A stretch of DNA of 24,992 nucleotides, taken from positions 1 to 24,992 of the IMG/VR virus record IMGVR_UViG_3300028393_000312; one strand, 5' to 3'. The notes beneath the pieces were generated by a model. It did no database searches, was not told the DNA's origin, and saw only the letters and a list, made by a program, of their open reading frames with translations. Shown one piece after another: positions 20,419 through 24,992 of the stretch (positions are counted from its first letter, which is position 1; each line of letters begins with the position of its first letter). This DNA is from a virus. The position numbers and the translations under genes were made by a program.

Positions 20419-21952
20419 GGTTTGAGTAAAGTACCGATCCGTAGAAGTCCGTACCATTTGGTGAGGCAAACTGAACTATGCTTCGTGATGGAGTGGCACC
20501 AGACAACGAAGACGTGAGTGTTGGAGCTGAACCGCCATCCCAGTAGATAGTTCCTGCCTGTGCAGCCCACGTAAACGTAGGAGTAAACGAGTAGTTAGCT
20601 GTAAAGAACGTGGCCTGAGCTCCGATGGCAGCCGTCGTTGCTGCGCTAAGCGTTAGATACGTCTTAGTTGTAACCGTGCCTGTTGACGCATAACGGTCAG
20701 TTAGAACTGATGAGATCGTAAACCATGTAGAGGTAGCTGCAACTATGGTGTCGTTTGTAAGTCCGTTAAAGTTAGATAGCGTTGCGACTGAGCCTGTCGC
20801 TGTTGAGCTAGAGCCGGTGGTTGAGTTAGTTACCGTAAAGCTTGCGTTAGTTGTAACAACTCCTACGGTAAACGTTCCGTTGAACCCGGCTGTTGACGCT
20901 CCTGAGACCGTGATGGTCTGTCCTGAAACTAGATTTGTTGTGTCAGTCAGTGCGTACGTAACTGTTGTGCCACTTGCGGTGATACCCGTGATGTCATACA
21001 CGCGGTTAGCACCAGATACCGTAACGATCTGACCAGCAAACACCGTATTAGTTCCTGTAACCACTAGAGTACCTGCGACTGTCGTTGCTATCGCGGCCGA
21101 CGTTGCTCCAGTTGCTGTGCTTGCCACGACGATGCTGGCGTTGACGTTGACGGCTGTGATGTTGTACGTTCCATTGTAGGCGGACGTTGACGCCGTTGTA
21201 ATGGTGATCGGCATTCCAACAGTTAGACCTGTCGTGTTTGCAATGCTGTATGTTACCGCTGTGCCTGAGCCTGAGATTGCAGTTATGGCGTACTGACCTG
21301 TCGTCGCGTTAGCCGATGATGTTGTGCCTGTGGCTGTGCTTGTTACCGTAAAGCTTACGTTGTTAACAACGCTAAGAACCGTGTAGTACCCATTGAACGC
21401 GGTGTTTGTTGCACCTGAGATGTTAACAGGTTGTCCAGGAATAATGTTTGCAGTGTTTGTCGTCGAGTATGTTACCTGACTACCGTTCGCAGATATCGCT
21501 GAAATTGAGTAGGTTGCGCCAAACGTAGGGGTCATGCGAGTTGCGGTGACTGCGGTTGATGGGTTAATCGCGCTGATTGTTGTACCAGCTGTGATGTTTG
21601 AACCCGAGACAAGCATTCCTGTGTAAAGGTTAGCCGTGCCTGACGTTGTTCCCGTGTCTGGGATAACCTGCATCGAGGTTGATCCGCTAGCTGCAAGAAC
21701 GCATGTCTTGTTGAATGACGTTCTTCCGCCAACCTCAACATAGAACGTGTGACCCGACGTAGTAGCCATAGAAGGAAGAGTTAGCTGAACGTTTCCTGCA
21801 ACGTTAGTAAGACGAGTGACAGGACCGTTGCTAGCTACAGGGGCAATCGCGCCGGTTGCGGCGTCAAACGTCTGTGTCTTATAGGTGATGCCTGAGCTAA
21901 TATATGCGGATGCGTTCTTAGGAAGAAAGTCTGGAGAGTATGTAATACCCAT
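20408..21952 (-). CDS. Large tail protein: paralogous core interrupted by three Ig-like repeats
   Basis: A 514-residue, Thr/Ser/Ala/Val-rich protein without Lys/Arg-rich regions, typical of an extended beta-structured virion protein. Residues 1-95 and about 440-514 match the two 131-132-residue proteins encoded just upstream (shared ISSGITYKT start, WDGGSAPTL, and the end FASPNGTDFYGSVLYSNL). The middle is an insert that includes three related units of about 73 residues (149-221, 222-293, 320-393). Each has a V.Y...NT..L..G..I.ISGA pattern, then AFNGTY and a final strand. It looks like a tail/adhesin subunit that grew by insertion and duplication. The start is 2 nt after the stop of the upstream paralogue, so they are coupled. 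Confidence 0.7.
   Translation of the reverse strand: MGITYSPDFLPKNASAYISSGITYKTQTFDAATGAIAPVASNGPVTRLTNVAGNVQLTLPSMATTSGHTFYVEVGGRTSFNKTCVLAASGSTSMQVIPDTGTTSGTANLYTGMLVSGSNITAGTTISAINPSTAVTATRMTPTFGATYSISAISANGSQVTYSTTNTANIIPGQPVNISGATNTAFNGYYTVLSVVNNVSFTVTSTATGTTSSANATTGQYAITAISGSGTAVTYSIANTTGLTVGMPITITTASTSAYNGTYNITAVNVNASIVVASTATGATSAAIATTVAGTLVVTGTNTVFAGQIVTVSGANRVYDITGITASGTTVTYALTDTTNLVSGQTITVSGASTAGFNGTFTVGVVTTNASFTVTNSTTGSSSTATGSVATLSNFNGLTNDTIVAATSTWFTISSVLTDRYASTGTVTTKTYLTLSAATTAAIGAQATFFTANYSFTPTFTWAAQAGTIYWDGGSAPTLTSSLSGATPSRSIVQFASPNGTDFYGSVLYSNLAV
20774..21508 (-). repeat. Internal repeats coding for three ~73-aa units
   Basis: Three diverged copies of about 220 nt lie within the large tail gene. 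Two are directly adjacent and the third follows after a short spacer. They encode the Ig-like units with the AFNG/AYNG turn. Confidence 0.65.
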
Positions 21953-21954
21953 GT

Positions 21955-22350
21955 TTAGTATCCAATCATCTTACGAACGTTAATGACCGCGCCGTCACTT
22001 GTCCAGCATTGAAAAAGATTATAGGTTGAAGAGAGTGCAGGTTGTGACCCACCTTCAAAGTTGATTGTTGCCGCTCCTGAGCTCACGGACGTTCCTGCAA
22101 ATGACACTGACTGTCCAGCTGGTACAAGTTCAAAGTACCACATTGCGTAGAAGTTAACGTCAAACTTTGTCAGATCAAATGAAAGAGCAACCGTTGCACC
22201 AGGGTTTTTAACCGAGATAAAAGGGTAGGTAATAACGTCAAAGGTAGTGCTGCCATTTGCTACGCTCGTGCGGTAGCGAACTCCGCTTGATGCGGTAAGA
22301 TACGCTCCGTTTGCGGCTACAAACTTCTTAGGTGTTATTGTATTTCCCAC
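21955..22350 (-). CDS. Small tail protein, paralogue 1
   Basis: A 131-residue beta-rich protein, probably a virion component. The start is GTG 22350 with AGGAG a few bases upstream. It aligns with the next gene upstream and with the two ends of the 514-residue gene downstream. Landmarks are a SSGVRYRT segment near residue 21, a WYFEL strand in the middle, FEGGSQPAL and a C-terminal strand. The final segment (DGAVINVRKMIGY) has drifted from the FGKVLYSQL end of its sister. No function is known. Tandem paralogues of this kind in a tail module often form variants of a decoration or receptor-binding subunit. Confidence 0.6.
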   Translation of the reverse strand: MGNTITPKKFVAANGAYLTASSGVRYRTSVANGSTTFDVITYPFISVKNPGATVALSFDLTKFDVNFYAMWYFELVPAGQSVSFAGTSVSSGAATINFEGGSQPALSSTYNLFQCWTSDGAVINVRKMIGY

Positions 22351-22361
22351 GGGAACTCCTC

Positions 22362-22760
22362 TTAAGAATTAAGCTGGCTGTAAAGAACCTTGCCAAAGAT
22401 TGACACGCCGTCAGGGCTATAGAATATAAGCATGTAACGACCAGTTCTTGCGTTTACGTTTGGAGCTCCAGTATTTGATGCTCCGTTGTCCCAGGCTGTT
22501 ACGTTTGTCCAGGACACGGTAGTTGTACCGATGGCTTTCATCTCAAGGTACCACACCGAGACGCCATCACTTGGAACACCGATAAAGGTAATTGCCAAGT
22601 TTGCGACAGGGGATGCAATTCTTACTAGTCCACCGTTAGTTGGATTGATGGAGTAAGCTCCGCCAAGACCAGTGTAGCTTTGAATGCGTGAAGAGTATGC
22701 AGCGCCGTTTACAGCATCGTTAGATTGCTGTAGCGTCTGTGGTACCATTGAGATTGCCAC
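22362..22760 (-). CDS. Small tail protein, paralogue 2
   Basis: A 132-residue beta-rich protein read from GTG 22760 with AAAGGA about 10 nt upstream. The core runs ASPVANLAITFIGVPSDGVS, WYLEMKAIG, TAWDNGAS and FYSPDGVSIFGKVLYSQL. These match the corresponding segments of the 131- and 514-residue neighbours, so one ancestral gene was duplicated twice. It is probably a virion surface or tail subunit; exact role unknown. Confidence 0.6.
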   Translation of the reverse strand: MAISMVPQTLQQSNDAVNGAAYSSRIQSYTGLGGAYSINPTNGGLVRIASPVANLAITFIGVPSDGVSVWYLEMKAIGTTTVSWTNVTAWDNGASNTGAPNVNARTGRYMLIFYSPDGVSIFGKVLYSQLNS

Positions 22761-22785
22761 TATTATTTATCCTTTGCTTGGATTA

Positions 22786-23037
22786 TTATTCAGGTGATGC
22801 TTCAATTGAAAGTGAAGAGTCAAACCCACTGCCATTCCACTCTGCCTTAGCAGCGTCAGAAATCTTTGGTGGATAGAACGTTCCGCCTTCATATGTCCAG
22901 CCTCGTGATGGTGTAACGACGTTTGTAGATATCTCAACCGCGTCAAAGAGCTCGGTCATGTTGCCGAGCCCTTCTTCGCTGTCGGAAACAACAACGTTAA
23001 CTACATCTACACCAGAGATTAGCGCGAATTTAGCCAT
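22786..23037 (-). CDS. Small phage tail-associated protein, 83 aa
   Basis: An 83-residue acidic protein. The N-terminal MAKFALISGVDVVNVVVSD and the later GWTYEGGTFYPPKI are characteristic of short proteins encoded next to tail-fibre genes in many phages. These usually begin with a strand-turn-strand ALV.. / VVN.. motif and end with GW.Y.GG.F..P. Such proteins are taken to be fibre-associated, but their role is not settled. ATG 23037 has AGGAG upstream. It sits between the large adhesin-like gene and the paralogous tail genes. Confidence 0.6.
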   Translation of the reverse strand: MAKFALISGVDVVNVVVSDSEEGLGNMTELFDAVEISTNVVTPSRGWTYEGGTFYPPKISDAAKAEWNGSGFDSSLSIEASPE

Positions 23038-23065
23038 TTATGTTTCTCCTTTTCGATCAGTTAAC

Positions 23066-24992
23066 TTAAACTACAGCTTTGTCGAAGTAGCGAACGATAG
23101 CAAGACCATCGCCGCCATTTCCACCGTATGGTTGGTATGCATAGTACTGGCAGTCTGAAATATCGACGTAAACTACGTCGCCAGCATCAAAGTACAAGAA
23201 CTCCCAGCAGACATCGAAGTATGCTGCGTTATCAGGAGCTGGAACTGTCTGCCAGCCTGATGGAACAGTTGAACCTGCAGTGTTACCTGAGGCTGTACCT
23301 GCGATGTAGTTGTTGGTTGTAATTGCAGAGAATTGAATATCGTACGTTGGACGATCTTCGCGGATGATAACACCCTGGTAGTTCTTCCAACGAACTGTTG
23401 GACGAACGCGCTTTGGCAGACCAGAGAAGTTATTGCTTGTTACGCCTGTTGGTGCAGTCTGAAGACGAGCACCGACGATAGGGAAGATAAGTGCAGTGCG
23501 TGGAAGGATTGGGAATGCCTGCCATGCTGTTACTACCTTTGCGTTTCCAACGTCTTGAATCGTAACCTGTAGACCGTATGTACCACCGGCAATGTTAGCA
23601 GGCGATGACTGCTGAATTGCCTGAGCGTTATACAACCCTGTCCACTTGTAGGCATCTGAGGTGATCGTGTCATACGCAACGGCTGTACCAGCTGATACGT
23701 GCTGACGAGTTGTTTGTGGAGTGTTACCGAGGTTTGCACCACCACCACCACCGCCGCCGCCGGTGTTAACAACACCGTCGATACCGCGTGAGTAATAGTC
23801 AACTACACCAGCTGCTTGCGTTGAGTTGTAAGCAACGAGCCATGTTCCGCCGCCCTTACCGCCGCCCGCGTTTCCGCGACCAGGTACTGTTGCAAACTGC
23901 GTGGTGCTTGTCCAACCTGCGCCGCCACCGCCACCTGCTAGTGGGATACCGTATGCAGATCCGCTGTTAAGACCAGATGGGATAACACCTGGGCCACCGT
24001 CACCGGCAGCAGAAGGCATGTAAGCGTTAGTGCTCGAGCCTGTTGTAGACGTGTTCCACATTGCGTATCCACCAGCGTTTCCACGCATTGGGAACGTCTG
24101 GAACGACGATCCAGCTGTTGAGTTCCAACCAGAGCCATATGTAAATGACGTTGTTGCGCTGTTAGTTGGCATGTACATAATTCCGTTACCGCCAATGCCA
24201 CCTGCGCCGCCACCGCCACCTGCTAGTGTAGGAAGAGTACCAAGTGTGCCTGAGGCACCAGCAGCGTGTCCGCCGTTGTTTGCACCTTCAAGGCCGTATA
24301 GCCAAGCTGACACCGAGGTGTTATAGGTTCCGCCTCCGCCGCCGCCTTCAGCAGCAACTGTTGCGGACGTTACGATTGGAGACATTCCTGGCTGGCCAGC
24401 ATATGTGTACGTACCATCGTTTGCACGCTTTAGAACTGTTGAAGTTGCCGCAAGTTCAAGCTGTGGATACATTAGGTAGAATTCCATCGTCGTACCTGTT
24501 GCAGACTGTGCTGCCTGGTACGCGGTAGCGCCTAGACGCATCCACGCGGTTCCTGTTGGAGCCTGTGCGGATACACCGATACGTACCGGGTACGATGATT
24601 GTGGCATCTGAGCCGTTGTAGATGCAACCGTTGTGATTGGAAGAACGTTGGATAGACCAAGGCTGCGACCAAGTGAGTTGTAATCCTTGTCAAAGTACTC
24701 GAGGAACGCTTGCACTGGGCGATACTGCTGTGCGGTACCACCTGCAACCGCAAAGAGAGTACCAGTGTACGTGTTTCCTGCGATAGACTTAACAAAGCGA
24801 TGTCCAACCTCAAGGTCAGACCCTGCTGTTGAGTTTGTCTGCAGAACAAGAACGTTATCATAAGCGTAAAGTGGCTGCTGGTAAGCTGTAACAGATCCAC
24901 CAACCTCAAGCTGCATGTTGTCGAACCAGAACACGGTGCTTGCCTGCTGTAGAACGATCGTAGGGTAGATAAGCTGTCCCCATGATCCGTAG
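23066..24992 (-). CDS. Large glycine-rich adhesin/tail protein, 5' end beyond the window
   Basis: The frame is open to the right edge (reading ...QLIYPTIVLQQASTV before 24934), so the N-terminus is missing; 642 residues are visible. First comes the end of a carbohydrate-binding-like jelly roll (FWFDNMQLEVG, typical of CBM-type modules). A second such module follows, ending YLMYPQLELAATST. The middle is a glycine-rich domain with several runs of 5-8 Gly (GGGGGAGGIGGNG and similar), comparable to the polyglycine receptor-binding domains of some tail adhesins. The C-terminal part is beta-rich and ends FDKAVV. It is probably the main receptor-binding or fibre protein. A GTG at 24934 in this frame is unlikely to be the true start. 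Confidence 0.75.
   Translation of the reverse strand, partial: YGSWGQLIYPTIVLQQASTVFWFDNMQLEVGGSVTAYQQPLYAYDNVLVLQTNSTAGSDLEVGHRFVKSIAGNTYTGTLFAVAGGTAQQYRPVQAFLEYFDKDYNSLGRSLGLSNVLPITTVASTTAQMPQSSYPVRIGVSAQAPTGTAWMRLGATAYQAAQSATGTTMEFYLMYPQLELAATSTVLKRANDGTYTYAGQPGMSPIVTSATVAAEGGGGGGTYNTSVSAWLYGLEGANNGGHAAGASGTLGTLPTLAGGGGGAGGIGGNGIMYMPTNSATTSFTYGSGWNSTAGSSFQTFPMRGNAGGYAMWNTSTTGSSTNAYMPSAAGDGGPGVIPSGLNSGSAYGIPLAGGGGGAGWTSTTQFATVPGRGNAGGGKGGGTWLVAYNSTQAAGVVDYYSRGIDGVVNTGGGGGGGGANLGNTPQTTRQHVSAGTAVAYDTITSDAYKWTGLYNAQAIQQSSPANIAGGTYGLQVTIQDVGNAKVVTAWQAFPILPRTALIFPIVGARLQTAPTGVTSNNFSGLPKRVRPTVRWKNYQGVIIREDRPTYDIQFSAITTNNYIAGTASGNTAGSTVPSGWQTVPAPDNAAYFDVCWEFLYFDAGDVVYVDISDCQYYAYQPYGGNGGDGLAIVRYFDKAVV

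Noticed and set aside
20044-21508. CRISPR or mobile-element repeats in the tail module
   Set aside because: The repeats are in-frame coding repeats with diverged copies and no uniform spacers, terminal inverted repeats or transposase.
24030-24326. Plus-strand Pro-rich open frame in the adhesin region
   Set aside because: It is the complement of the glycine-rich coding repeats; the Pro runs are antisense to Gly codons.

Overview
The window looks like part of a tailed double-stranded DNA phage (Caudoviricetes). It has dense, head-to-tail, often 4-8 nt overlapping genes, a phage-type DNA polymerase and recombination set, and a block of tail/adhesin genes. A WhiB-type iron-sulfur regulator (17510-18076) is a family essentially confined to Actinobacteria and their phages, so the host is probably an actinobacterium. 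The moderate base composition (mid-40s % G+C by eye, not computed) would fit a low-GC aquatic lineage better than mycobacteria; this is inference. No terminase, capsid, integrase, primase, replicative DnaB helicase, lysis gene, tRNA or CRISPR array is visible, so this is only part of a genome.

Layout, plus strand: 1-609 is the 3' end of a fibronectin-III-like structural protein. Then come small helical proteins (600-1593), two of them paralogues, and an unknown 156-aa protein. After an extended -10 promoter near 2070 comes a nucleotide-metabolism cluster (2113-4711): a thymidylate-kinase-like domain fused to a uracil-DNA-glycosylase-like domain, a thymidylate-synthase-superfamily enzyme, a small unknown, and a dCMP deaminase. 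Next is a replication/recombination cluster (4704-11147): family A DNA polymerase, RuvC-like resolvase, SNF2 helicase, Cas4-like Fe-S nuclease, Sak4-like ATPase and SSB-like protein. A strong hairpin separates this from two paralogous glycosyltransferase-like genes, a dUTPase/MazG-type pyrophosphohydrolase with a zinc ribbon, three small genes, a C5-cytosine DNA methyltransferase, a zinc-ribbon protein, a pyrimidine-dimer-glycosylase-family protein, a small unknown and the WhiB-like protein.

Minus strand (17991-24992): a TPR-containing family 2 glycosyltransferase overlapping the WhiB gene tail to tail, then a lectin-like protein, a collagen-like fibre protein, three paralogous small tail proteins (one enlarged by an insert carrying internal repeats), an 83-aa protein, and a large glycine-rich adhesin-like protein that runs off the right edge.

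The most interesting reading is that 2113-13954 encodes a T4-like cytosine hypermodification pathway. The 'thymidylate synthase' has Asp179 in place of the Asn that selects dUMP. That Asp, with catalytic Cys148, is the signature of T4 dCMP hydroxymethylase. It sits beside a dNMP-kinase-like protein, a dCMP deaminase, an all-alpha dUTPase/dCTPase-like enzyme and two tandem glycosyltransferase-like proteins: the functional equivalents of T4 gp42, gp1, cd, gp56 and agt/bgt. The prediction is that the virion DNA carries 5-hydroxymethylcytosine, probably glycosylated. The Asp substitution is read directly from the sequence; the pathway is inference.
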